A stretch of 18,707 nt of DNA from CAZPAH01 sp964584495 (GTDB taxonomy: Bacteria; Krumholzibacteriota; Krumholzibacteriia; Krumholzibacteriales; Krumholzibacteriaceae). The position numbers and the translations under genes were made by a program. This document shows, piece after piece, positions 7,223 to 14,161 of the stretch. Each line of letters starts with the position of its first letter. The first letter of the stretch is position 1. Below the pieces are notes generated by a model. That model did no database searches, was not told where the DNA came from, and was given only the letters and a program-made list of their open reading frames with translations. The stretch spans positions 1 through 18,707 of the forward strand of contig CAZPAH010000050.1 of the NCBI GenBank assembly GCA_964584495.1, written 5' to 3'.

Positions 7223-8857
7223 ATGGACGGTGATAGAATGAACATTGCGAATTTCCTCAGGAGTACGCTGAATGGTATTCTCGCGGTTGTAATCGTCCTG
7301 GGAGCGGGTGCATGTTCCGGTGACAGGCAGGCGGCGCGTCGCGGCGGCACGATGATTGTCGGCGATATAAGCGCCTACGAATCGTTGAACCCGATGTATG
7401 CCACCGATGCGCACGCGAGGGATGTCTACGATCTGCTTTTTTTGTCCCTACTCTTCGAAAACGACGATTTCCTTACCTTCAGGCCCAGGCTGGCGAGATC
7501 TTGGGAATTTTCCGAAGATCGCCTCGCGCTGACATTCCATTTAAGGGATGATGTCGTGTGGAGCGATGGAGTCAAATTCACGGCCCGCGATGTAGCCGCC
7601 ACGTTTCGCGCACAGAAGAATCCGGATGTTCTCTGGAGCGGGCGGCATCTGAAAGAGCACATCGACTCGGTACAGGTAATAGACGATCTGACCGCCGTAT
7701 ATCATTTCAGCCAGGCATATCCTTACCAGATTATGGATGCAAACGACGGACCCATTCTTCCGGCACACATGCTTGAAGAAACGGAACCCTCCATGATAAG
7801 GAATATCCCGGTCGAGGATATGCCGACGGACGGGCCATTCAAGATCGAAAGCTGGGTGAAGGGGCAATCTCTCACGCTGGTCCCCAATCCCCTTTACTAC
7901 GAGAAAGGCAAACCTTACCTTGACAAGGTTATATTCAAGATAATCCCGGACCAGATGACGCTGATCACGCAGCTTCGGGCGGGGGAGATCGATTGCATGG
8001 AAAGTATTCCCTACGGCGAGGTGGAGAATCTGCGGAAGGCTAATCCCGACCTGGAAATATTCGCGTTCCAGAGCAGGTTATATCATTATATCGGTTACAA
8101 CGCGATTAATCCGCATTTCAGCAGCCCGAGGGTAAGAAGGGCTCTTACGTTGGCGATAAACAGGAAACTGATAATCGACAATCTGTGTTACGGTTTCGCC
8201 GAGGAGTGCAGTTCTCCTTTCGTGCCGTTGATATGGGCATACGATCCGGATATCAAGCCGCTGCCTTTCGATCCGGATGAGGCCCGCAGGATTCTGAGCG
8301 AGGAGGGTTACGCCGATTCAGACGGGGATGGATACCTGGACAAGGATGGAAAGATATTCGAGTTCGAGCTTATGACCAACCAGGGAAACCAGACCCGGGC
8401 GGACATACAGGTGATGGTCCAGGAAGAGCTTAAAGAGATAGGTGTAAAGGTCAATCCGGTCATAATCGAATGGACGGTGATGCTCGAGCATCACAAGTCG
8501 GGAGATTTCGACGCTTTGATCAATGCCTGGCGTTCCGGGACGAAAGCGGACCTGGCCCCGATATGGTCATGCGAGGCCCGCCGGAAAGGCGGCTATAACA
8601 GGGTCAATTACTGCAATCCTACGGTCGATAGCCTGAATACCCTGGCTTGCAGCATCCTCGATTTCGAGAAGGCGCGTCCGCTCTTCAATCGTGCGCAGAA
8701 GATAATTTATGAAGAGCAACCGTATACCTTCCTTTACGTTCCGAACGCTCTTTTCGCTCTGAACAGGCGGATTAAGGGTGCAAAGCCCGATCCGATAAGC
8801 GTATATCACAACCTGTACGAATGGTGGGCGGGGGAGAGGCCGGCCGGTGACCGGTAG
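7223..8857 (+). CDS. ABC transporter solute-binding lipoprotein, family 5 (peptide/OppA-like)
   Basis: This 544-residue protein is a family-5 extracellular solute-binding protein (OppA/DppA type). After a signal peptide ending at a probable lipidated Cys31 (ALVIVLGAGAC-type stretch, less canonical than LAGC), it shows the usual order of motifs. These are a 'tmivgdis..e.lnPmyat' opening, the LTFHLRDDVVWSDGVKFTA block near 102-120, a LVPNPLYYEKGKPYLDKV block, and the VRRALTLAINRKLII segment in the second lobe. These proteins bind oligopeptides, dipeptides or other solutes and deliver them to a permease. No permease or ATPase gene is nearby, so it is an orphan. The start is ATG 7223; ATG 7238, five codons later with GGTGAT just upstream, is an equally good choice and leaves the signal peptide intact. 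Ligand cannot be inferred. Confidence 0.93.
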   Translation: MDGDRMNIANFLRSTLNGILAVVIVLGAGACSGDRQAARRGGTMIVGDISAYESLNPMYATDAHARDVYDLLFLSLLFENDDFLTFRPRLARSWEFSEDRLALTFHLRDDVVWSDGVKFTARDVAATFRAQKNPDVLWSGRHLKEHIDSVQVIDDLTAVYHFSQAYPYQIMDANDGPILPAHMLEETEPSMIRNIPVEDMPTDGPFKIESWVKGQSLTLVPNPLYYEKGKPYLDKVIFKIIPDQMTLITQLRAGEIDCMESIPYGEVENLRKANPDLEIFAFQSRLYHYIGYNAINPHFSSPRVRRALTLAINRKLIIDNLCYGFAEECSSPFVPLIWAYDPDIKPLPFDPDEARRILSEEGYADSDGDGYLDKDGKIFEFELMTNQGNQTRADIQVMVQEELKEIGVKVNPVIIEWTVMLEHHKSGDFDALINAWRSGTKADLAPIWSCEARRKGGYNRVNYCNPTVDSLNTLACSILDFEKARPLFNRAQKIIYEEQPYTFLYVPNALFALNRRIKGAKPDPISVYHNLYEWWAGERPAGDR

Positions 8858-8940
8858 TTCTAAGGGAAGGGCCGGGCGATTCCGCCGTTTAGGCCGGGAT
8901 AGCGGACGGCGTCGGGGATTGCTGTTTTACGAGGATAGGG

Positions 8941-9369
8941 ATGGCAGTCGTTCATGAAATAGGAATCGCCGCGGTCGTCAGCGCCGTCGTTGCTCAGATA
9001 ATGAAACCTTTCGTCGATTTTCTTCAGACGGGAAGGTTCAGGTTCCTCCGTATGCTGGATACCGGGGGTATGCCGAGTTCGCACACCGCGGCGGTAACTA
9101 CGCTCACCGTCGGTGTCGCCGTTTTCCAGGGTGTTCGATCGCCGCTGTTCGGGATTTGTCTCGTGATGAGCCTCTATTTCATATTCGAGGCTACCGGACT
9201 TCGACAGGAAGTGGGTAACCAGGCGCGGGTTCTGAACGAGATAATAGAAAAAGCCAGGGAGACGCATCATTTCAATGCGGAGGAGCTGCAGGAGCTTATC
9301 GGTCACACATGGGCCGAGGTTATAGGCGGCTTCGCGCTCGGATTGCTGATCTCGCTTATTATCTATTGA
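8941..9369 (+). CDS. divergent PAP2 (DUF212/YuiD family) membrane protein
   Basis: This 142-residue integral membrane protein matches the divergent-PAP2 family. GGMPSSHTA (42-50) is the family signature, recalling the PSGH-type phosphatase motif. It is followed by a hydrophobic segment (about 52-82), ATGLRQEVGNQARVLN (84-99) and a C-terminal GHTWAEVIGGFALGLLI hairpin. A further membrane segment is at 5-25. The length is typical (140-160). Family members such as Bacillus YuiD have no settled biochemical role; phosphatase or lipid-phosphate activity is suspected from the fold. The ATG has GAGG about seven bases upstream. It follows the solute-binding protein by 83 bases without an obvious terminator, so they may be cotranscribed. 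The family assignment is strong, the function open. Confidence 0.92.
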   Translation: MAVVHEIGIAAVVSAVVAQIMKPFVDFLQTGRFRFLRMLDTGGMPSSHTAAVTTLTVGVAVFQGVRSPLFGICLVMSLYFIFEATGLRQEVGNQARVLNEIIEKARETHHFNAEELQELIGHTWAEVIGGFALGLLISLIIY

Positions 9370-9377
9370 GAAATTCC

Positions 9378-9406
9378 GGGGGTGGGGAATCCCGGGGGAA
9401 TAGGGG
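9378..9406 (+). other. putative G-quadruplex motif
   Basis: Four tracts of at least four G lie on the plus strand: 9378-9382, 9384-9387, 9394-9398 and 9403-9406, with loops of 1, 6 and 4 bases. This satisfies the usual G4 pattern with four quartets and starts nine bases after the DUF212 stop codon. On the transcript it would sit in the 3' untranslated part. An internal CCC in the second loop could compete by pairing with a G tract. Confidence 0.5.
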
Positions 9407-9413
9407 AATTCAG

Positions 9414-9447
9414 AGGGTTTTTTATGAAATACCGCTTAAAAAACCCT
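9414..9447. repeat. perfect 10-bp inverted repeat touching the -35 box
   Basis: AGGGTTTTTT at 9414-9423 and AAAAAACCCT at 9438-9447 are exact reverse complements with a 14-base loop. Its last base is the first base of the TTGACA at 9447. It may act as a weak terminator for the upstream gene (the stem itself supplies T runs, but no T tract follows) or as an operator over the downstream promoter. Confidence 0.6.
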
Positions 9448-9476
9448 TGACACAATACCGCAATTCAATCGAGAAT
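9447..9476 (+). promoter_or_regulatory. candidate sigma-70-like promoter
   Basis: TTGACA at 9447-9452 is an exact consensus -35. A -10-like GAGAAT lies at 9471-9476 with an 18-base spacer and matches TATAAT at four of six positions. Transcription would start near 9483, giving a leader of about 235 bases before the parA-like ATG, interrupted by a terminator. Confidence 0.55.
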
Positions 9477-9482
9477 AGTTAC

Positions 9483-9665
9483 GGTCCGCATGGATATAGC
9501 TGAATATTGGAAACTGGGGATTATAGACGGGGACGCTTGGTGAAAGGTGCAGTATTCAAAGTAATCGGCGAATACGCGGATAATAGTTTACGATCGGGAA
9601 ATGTTGATAACTATTCGGGTAATTTCCGAAGGCCGGATCATCAGGCGTGATTTGGCCTTTTTTAT
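9483..9665 (+). ncRNA. candidate structured leader RNA or small RNA
   Basis: By eye the predicted transcript folds into a compact riboswitch-like layout. P1 is 9484-9489 with 9576-9581 (5 Watson-Crick pairs plus one G-U). It encloses P2, 9501-9509 with 9550-9558 (9 pairs, one G-U). P3, 9582-9588 with 9609-9615 (7 pairs), follows at once, then an intrinsic terminator. Bases 9483-9488 could instead pair with 9634-9639, inside the terminator 5' arm (6 pairs, one G-U), so the same strand has two exclusive partners, as expected of an attenuator. I do not recognise a known riboswitch class. Either a regulated leader for the parA-like run or a free-standing small RNA is possible. No energies were computed. 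Confidence 0.45.
9629..9663 (+). terminator. strong intrinsic terminator ahead of parA-like gene
   Basis: AAGGCCGGATCA (9629-9640) pairs with TGATTTGGCCTT (9648-9659): 12 continuous pairs, two of them G-U, with a 7-base loop. A run of six T (9658-9663) ends the stem and an AT-rich stretch follows. It lies 53 bases before the parA-like start, so that gene needs read-through, antitermination or its own promoter in the short remaining space, where I see none. Confidence 0.75.
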
Positions 9666-9716
9666 TATATACCGGGCGGATCCCGGGTAAAAGTTGATGG
9701 AACAGGAGGAACAGCC

Positions 9717-10790
9717 ATGCGAACCGTCTCGGTGATTAACCAGAAGGGCGGCTGCGGTAAAACGACGATCGCTGTGAATCTTGCCGCCGCGTTGGGGGAG
9801 CTTGGAAAACAGGTGTTGCTTGTTGACATGGATCCTCAATCCCATGCTTCCATCGGTTTGAATCTATCCCATGAGAATATCGAGTATTCAACTTACGATC
9901 TTCTGAGGAATCCGCGGACGAGGATAGATGAGATCGCATATCGGGTGAACGATAAGCTCGATCTACTCCCTTCGTCTCCCATCCTGAGCGCGATTGAGCA
10001 GGAATTATCGGGAAAACCGGCTAGGGAGATGCGTTTGGCCAATAAGCTGGCCAGGGGTGGGGCCGATTACGATTTTATAATTATCGATTCTCCCCCTAAT
10101 GTGGGCCTGCTTACCTTCAACGCCCTCATGGCCGCGGGCGAGATAATCATTCCGATAGAACCGAGCATCTTCTCACTTCACGGGCTTTACAGGTTGCGGG
10201 ATACGCTCGAGCTGCTGGAAAAGGAAACAAAGCACAAGGTTGTGGTTCACGTCCTGGTGAACAACATCGAAAAGCGCACGTCCTTCTCGGGGGAGATAGT
10301 CGACAAGCTCGAGGAGAATTTCCCCTCCGAGCTCATGGACGTGACAATCAGCCATTCGGTCCGCTACAAGGAGGCCGCCTCGATGGGAAGGCCTATATTC
10401 AAGATGAGCCGGTGCGACAGATTGAAATGGGAATTCCTCACACTAGCGCGTGAACTGGAAGAAAAGACCTCGGTTCTACAGATGGCGGATATCGAGGACT
10501 GGATGGTAAGATTGCACGGCCCGAGGATTATCGAGGAAGGTGTTCTGTTCGCTGTCGATGCGCCGAACGCCGAAACGGTCTACATCACCGGAGAGTTCAC
10601 CAACTGGTCGAGGGAAGGCGTGAGGATGATCAGGGATGTGAAAGACGGGTTATGGAAGATCACTCTCCATCTGGATCCCGGGGAGTATGAATACAGGTTC
10701 ATAGTGGATGGAGTATGGATCAAGGATCCCAACAACATGGACTCCGTTCTCAACGAATTCGGACAGGAAAATTCACTATTGATCGTTTAA
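9717..10790 (+). CDS. ParA-family ATPase fused to an AMPK-beta/CBM48 glycogen-binding domain
   Basis: This 357-residue protein has two clear parts. Residues 1-250 are a ParA/Soj ATPase: deviant Walker A KGGCGKTT (10-17, signature K10, P-loop K15), switch I VDMDPQSHASIG (D36, D38), and Walker B IIIDSPPN (D124). Residues about 273-357 match the AMPK1_CBM/CBM48 E-set domain: VYITGEFTNW, GLWKITLHLDPGEYEYRFIVDG.W and a final N-S-L-L-I-V strand. By my eye alignment to AMPK-beta, the glycan-contacting positions are kept as W297, R327 (Lys in AMPK), W334 and N352. ParA proteins bind DNA or a surface as ATP dimers and position cargo. The added domain suggests the cargo or scaffold is an alpha-glucan, or that the E-set serves as a protein-binding module. 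It has a consensus AGGAGG seven bases upstream. No parB-like gene is adjacent. Domain calls are strong, function inferred. Confidence 0.92.
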   Translation: MRTVSVINQKGGCGKTTIAVNLAAALGELGKQVLLVDMDPQSHASIGLNLSHENIEYSTYDLLRNPRTRIDEIAYRVNDKLDLLPSSPILSAIEQELSGKPAREMRLANKLARGGADYDFIIIDSPPNVGLLTFNALMAAGEIIIPIEPSIFSLHGLYRLRDTLELLEKETKHKVVVHVLVNNIEKRTSFSGEIVDKLEENFPSELMDVTISHSVRYKEAASMGRPIFKMSRCDRLKWEFLTLARELEEKTSVLQMADIEDWMVRLHGPRIIEEGVLFAVDAPNAETVYITGEFTNWSREGVRMIRDVKDGLWKITLHLDPGEYEYRFIVDGVWIKDPNNMDSVLNEFGQENSLLIV

Positions 10791-10814
10791 ATAGCCGAGC
10801 GAATAGACCGGAAA

Positions 10815-11636
10815 ATGCTTCCAGGAAAAACGCCGAAACAGCTGCATGAAGTATCCGGGCTCTTCCTTTCCAGGGAAAAAAGCCAATCTGCCGAGCCTCC
10901 GGTAAAACCTGATGTCACCGTTATTCTGGCCGTGCTCGGTGAAGGACCGTGCAGGGCCTTCATTGCATCCGGTATAGGAGCGGCCTTCGCTTCCCAGGGA
11001 GTCAAGGTAAGTCTCCTCGAAACAGGAAATTCCCTCCCGAATCTCGGTTATTACTTTGCCCTTGAAGCTGCACGTTACCTGGCTTCGACACTTAATGGGA
11101 AAAGGGTCGTAGAAGGGGCCGCGGGGCATTCACTGCGGTATTTCTCGGCCCGCGAGCCTGGTTTGCTCGGGACTTGCGGCGGCCCGTTTCCCCGGAATTC
11201 GGCGCCCCACCTGATAGTCACAGCATTCGACTCGACGCTTCCGCGACTTGACAGCGACGGTCTCCAGGCTCTGATCGACGTTTCCTCGCGATTCAGGAAG
11301 TCGAAGATCGAAGGAAACGGGACACACGCGGCAGCGATCATATTCGTTGGCCGTAAGGGGACAGAGAGCGCCAGGGAGCTTGCGGCCAGATGCATCAGCA
11401 TCGATCCTGATGCACCGGTTTTTTTGGCGCACGAAACGGCCGTCGGCGCAGAGATGGAAGCCTGGAAGGAACGGGGACAGCATAACCTGGTATTCCTTGA
11501 AATCCCGGCCGATCTCATGAAAGGCCTGGCCAGGAGGGTCCCGCCGACCGGCAGATTTTTCCAGGAGATAGTGGTGAATCTTCTCGAGGTCGTCGGTTCT
11601 CGCATAAAAAGGGAGAAACTCGATGATAGGTCCTGA
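10815..11636 (+). CDS. degenerate ParA/MinD-fold protein (pseudo-ATPase)
   Basis: I do not recognise this 273-residue protein by name, but its layout follows a ParA/MinD fold. After a roughly 33-residue polar tail, VTVILAVLGEGPCRAFIASGIGAAFASQG (35-62) lines up with the ParA first strand, P-loop and helix ('KGGVGKTT..ANLAAALA..G'), then VKVSLLETGNSLPNLGYY matches 'kVLLlDaDlgl.nl'. The P-loop Lys and Thr residues are missing (GEGPCRAF), as are the switch Asp residues, and LIVTAFDST replaces the Walker B 'D.PP' strand. ATP hydrolysis is therefore unlikely. It starts 24 bases after the parA-CBM48 stop with a poor ribosome site and overlaps the next gene by 14 bases, so the three are an operon. 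A non-catalytic partner of the upstream ATPase is my inference; an unrelated Rossmann protein remains possible. Confidence 0.6.
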   Translation: MLPGKTPKQLHEVSGLFLSREKSQSAEPPVKPDVTVILAVLGEGPCRAFIASGIGAAFASQGVKVSLLETGNSLPNLGYYFALEAARYLASTLNGKRVVEGAAGHSLRYFSAREPGLLGTCGGPFPRNSAPHLIVTAFDSTLPRLDSDGLQALIDVSSRFRKSKIEGNGTHAAAIIFVGRKGTESARELAARCISIDPDAPVFLAHETAVGAEMEAWKERGQHNLVFLEIPADLMKGLARRVPPTGRFFQEIVVNLLEVVGSRIKREKLDDRS

Positions 11637-11970
11637 TACGAAGGCCGAAGAGGTTTCGAAAAACGGCGGGAGGATCGAGAACGAGGAAGTAAGAGGATTA
11701 TACGATATCTTCTGCGCCGAACTGATAGCTCTATCTCCCGAGATCGATGTCGAGGCCGCCCTTTTTGAAACGAGGATTACGGGACCGGGAGAGATGCGCA
11801 TTTCAATAAAGCCTTACGCCGACCTGTTTCTTGTGGCGGTCGGAGCCAGTTCCCCGTGCTCGATCAGGGTAAAAGACAGGGCGGGCTATTTTAAAGCGCT
11901 CGATATCTCGATAACCCATTTCCTGGAAAAAACGTTAATCGCTAATCCCGGTGCGGTCTGCGACCGATAA
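11623..11970 (+). CDS. small protein of unknown function, third gene of the parA-CBM48 run
   Basis: This protein of 115 residues has no family I recognise. It starts 14 bases inside the preceding gene, with GGGAG about eight bases upstream, indicating coupled translation. It appears soluble and mixed alpha/beta: a charged N-terminal tail (1-20), a helix (VRGLYDIFCAELIALS, 23-38), two or three beta strands (MRISIKPYADLFLVAVGAS, 58-76), then a C-terminal helix (LDISITHFLEKTLI). There is no signal peptide, membrane segment or catalytic motif. The pattern could be a small binding domain acting with the two ParA-fold proteins, but that is inference from context. About 130 bases without obvious features separate it from the next gene. 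Confidence 0.7.
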   Translation: MIGPDTKAEEVSKNGGRIENEEVRGLYDIFCAELIALSPEIDVEAALFETRITGPGEMRISIKPYADLFLVAVGASSPCSIRVKDRAGYFKALDISITHFLEKTLIANPGAVCDR

Positions 11971-12099
11971 AACCCCATTCCATCCTGTCTTCCGTCCCAT
12001 GATCCGGAAAAGCTGAAAATAATGCGATAAACTTCTTTTGCGGGCAGATGATATTTATTATCTTTTACTGGGCCACACCTGTGAAGAAGGGCGGTAAGA

Positions 12100-13947
12100 A
12101 TGAAGATGAAGCTCACTATTACGTCGTTTTTGGTTTGTGTGGTGGCCCTGCTTGGATCCTGTATCTTTCAGAACGATCCGGCAATGCCCAACTCCCCCCC
12201 ATATATAGTTTCGTGCAGTCCGGAAGCCTACGAGATCATGCTGGAAGCTCCCGTCGACGTATGCTCTTTCAGCCTCGTCGGCAAGGACATCGACAACGAT
12301 CAGCTCGATTACAGGTATATCCTTACCGATTTGTCGGCGGAGGATATCGACTCGGTAGTCGGAACGGGCGATATTTATAAATTCGAGGCTAAGAGGGGGG
12401 GGCTTTACCGGTTACAGGGGAGGGTTTACGACGGCACCGATTACGCTCACCGCGATTGGTATCTGGAGGTCATCGAGGAGTACAACGAACCCCCCGTGGC
12501 CCAGCGGATTCAACCCGATATAGATAGCATTTCGTGCGCGATCGGTAATTCGATAGAGTTCCGGATCGGCGTGGACGACGACAGGCCGGATATGGTCAGA
12601 TACATTTTCATGATGGATGGAGAGGTCGAAGTCGAGAATTCGAGGAACCCGATATGGGAAAACCGCTTCATGGAGAACGGTATTTTCAAGGTCGAGGCGG
12701 TGGCCTGGGACGGCGAATTCGGGGATACGGTATCATGGTACGTGAGCGTGATAGGCGAACCGGATTTAATTCCACCCGCCACGATAACCGATCTGGAGGG
12801 GTGGACGGGCGTTGAGCCCGGCACGATCAATCTGGTCTGGACGGCGCCCGGAGACGACGGACTCGATGGAAGGAGCAGCGCATACAAGGTGCGTACTTCC
12901 ACGATCCCTATAATTACCGAAATAGACTGGCTTCAGGCATCTTCAAAAGGGGGAGCCCCGGAGCCGGGCGTCAGCGGGACGATCGAATCGATGATAATAA
13001 CCAACCTGAACCAGGGCACGTACGCCTACGTTACCGTTCGGGCGATGGACGATTACGGCAATCTCGCCCCTCTTGGAAACTGCATACGGCTTCTCGTACG
13101 CGGTTTCGATTTGGACGGAAGCGTATTCGACGCTTTGACGGGAGATCCTATTGAAGGGATAATCGTTATGGCCGAGGGTTTGTCCGACACGACCTCCTCC
13201 GACGGCAGATACCTCTTATTGAACCTTCCGAGATACACCGATATGATTAAGGTCCGTGACGAGATGGATTGGGGCGTTTACGGGCGGTACTACGATTACG
13301 TGCTCGGGGTCGAAGAACCAGAGGATCATTTCTCCATCGATTTCAAGTTGATCCCGGTCGTCGGACTGGTAGATCAAAAGACCGTTGGTTCATACGAGAA
13401 TGATTTCCTGACCTTCTTCAAGAATATTACAGAGACGACCGGCAAATTCGGAGCCTCCACCAAATTTTACAGATGGGATCACATACCTTTGAAAGTTTAC
13501 AATCCCGAAAAGGTATGGGAGGATGTCGATCTGAAAGAGCTGGCCGAAGAAGCGATGGACAGCTGGGCGACGGGCACCGGGGTCGATCTTTTTGAAGAGG
13601 TATCAACAGAGGAGGAATCGGATTTTTATATCTACTATGATGAAACAAGTGACGATAAGCATCATGTCAACTTCCTCGAGTACATGCCCGACGATACGCC
13701 GGCCAAGATGTCCATTACGATAAACCTGCTCAATACGAGATCACCCATGACGATCCAGGGGAAGATGGTTTTCGCCCACGAGCTGGGTCATATTCTGGGC
13801 CTTTTCCACAGCATGGATAACGGTCATATAATGATCGGGATGACTTCTCCGAGCAGGGACGATCCCAGCACGGACGAGTTGAGGGTAATGAAGATTATCC
13901 TTAACTTTCCGCATATATTCGATTCGGCGATGCACACTTATGAATAA
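12100..13947 (+). CDS. surface lipoprotein metalloprotease (metzincin-like) with Ig, FN3 and carboxypeptidase-regulatory-like domains
   Basis: This is a 615-residue lipoprotein with signal MKMKLTITSFLVCVVALLGS and lipidated Cys21. Two beta-sandwich, PKD/Ig-like segments (about 32-125 and 130-218) carry paired 'V.DG...D....W...V' endings. An FN3-like domain follows (226-334, PPATITDLEGWTG... INLVWTAPGDDG), then a carboxypeptidase-regulatory-like beta domain (335-415, GSVFDALTGDPIEGIIV...SSDGRYLL). The C-terminal catalytic region holds the zinc motif HELGHILGLFH (H560, E561, H564, H570) followed by GHIMIGM, a plausible Met-turn. This is the metzincin (matrixin-like) HExxHxxGxxH arrangement, so a zinc endopeptidase tethered to the envelope is likely. 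The ATG at 12100 follows GGCGGTAAGA; ATG 12106 is also possible. It appears to be monocistronic, with a hairpin terminator 46 bases after the stop. Substrate is unknown. Confidence 0.85.
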   Translation: MKMKLTITSFLVCVVALLGSCIFQNDPAMPNSPPYIVSCSPEAYEIMLEAPVDVCSFSLVGKDIDNDQLDYRYILTDLSAEDIDSVVGTGDIYKFEAKRGGLYRLQGRVYDGTDYAHRDWYLEVIEEYNEPPVAQRIQPDIDSISCAIGNSIEFRIGVDDDRPDMVRYIFMMDGEVEVENSRNPIWENRFMENGIFKVEAVAWDGEFGDTVSWYVSVIGEPDLIPPATITDLEGWTGVEPGTINLVWTAPGDDGLDGRSSAYKVRTSTIPIITEIDWLQASSKGGAPEPGVSGTIESMIITNLNQGTYAYVTVRAMDDYGNLAPLGNCIRLLVRGFDLDGSVFDALTGDPIEGIIVMAEGLSDTTSSDGRYLLLNLPRYTDMIKVRDEMDWGVYGRYYDYVLGVEEPEDHFSIDFKLIPVVGLVDQKTVGSYENDFLTFFKNITETTGKFGASTKFYRWDHIPLKVYNPEKVWEDVDLKELAEEAMDSWATGTGVDLFEEVSTEEESDFYIYYDETSDDKHHVNFLEYMPDDTPAKMSITINLLNTRSPMTIQGKMVFAHELGHILGLFHSMDNGHIMIGMTSPSRDDPSTDELRVMKIILNFPHIFDSAMHTYE

Positions 13948-13992
13948 ACCGGCCATTATGGCAGGCAATAGCAGTTGGTTATGACAAGGTGG

Positions 13993-14014
13993 CAGCCCCG
14001 AAAAACGGGGGCTG
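13993..14014 (+). terminator. hairpin terminator after the metalloprotease gene
   Basis: CAGCCCC (13993-13999) and GGGGCTG (14008-14014) form a perfect 7-bp stem with loop GAAAAACG. The tail (TCTATTATC) is only partly T-rich, so termination may be modest, but placement after a stop and before clpB fits. Confidence 0.6.
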
Positions 14015-14161
14015 TCTATTATCATCTGTACGGCCATCGATTCGGTGCGCTATAATTATCTATATTAAAGTAAGATAGTAAAGAGGTATGGACAAGCACG
14101 GTTTCTGGCACGGCTGGTGCGAAGTCATTAACGGTATAAGTATGTTTACAGGAGCGTGAAT

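Larger units (their letters stand above)
9370..9716. other. gene-free regulatory region upstream of parA-like gene
   Basis: This 347-base stretch holds no convincing protein gene. In order it contains a four-tract G-quadruplex motif, a perfect 10-bp inverted repeat, a promoter with a consensus -35, a roughly 180-base structured leader or small RNA, an intrinsic terminator, a small CCGGG/CCCGG hairpin at 9672-9686, and a strong ribosome-binding site (AGGAGG, 9704-9709) seven bases before the next ATG. These are listed separately. Confidence 0.75.

Noticed and set aside
9490..9543. 17-codon frame in the leader (MDIAEYWKLGIIDGDAW, then stop) as an attenuation leader peptide
   Set aside because: It has two Trp codons but no ribosome-binding site, would begin about seven bases from the inferred transcript start, and has no link to an amino-acid pathway; it overlaps P2 of the proposed RNA fold.
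12038..12061. Promoter (TTGCGG and TATTAT) ahead of the metalloprotease gene
   Set aside because: The spacer is only about 12 bases; no credible alternative pair was found.
14015..14161. Heat-shock control element (CIRCE or sigma-32 promoter) ahead of clpB
   Set aside because: No TTAGCACTC/GAGTGCTAA repeat and no CTTGAA plus CCCCAT pair could be found; only an isolated TATAAT.
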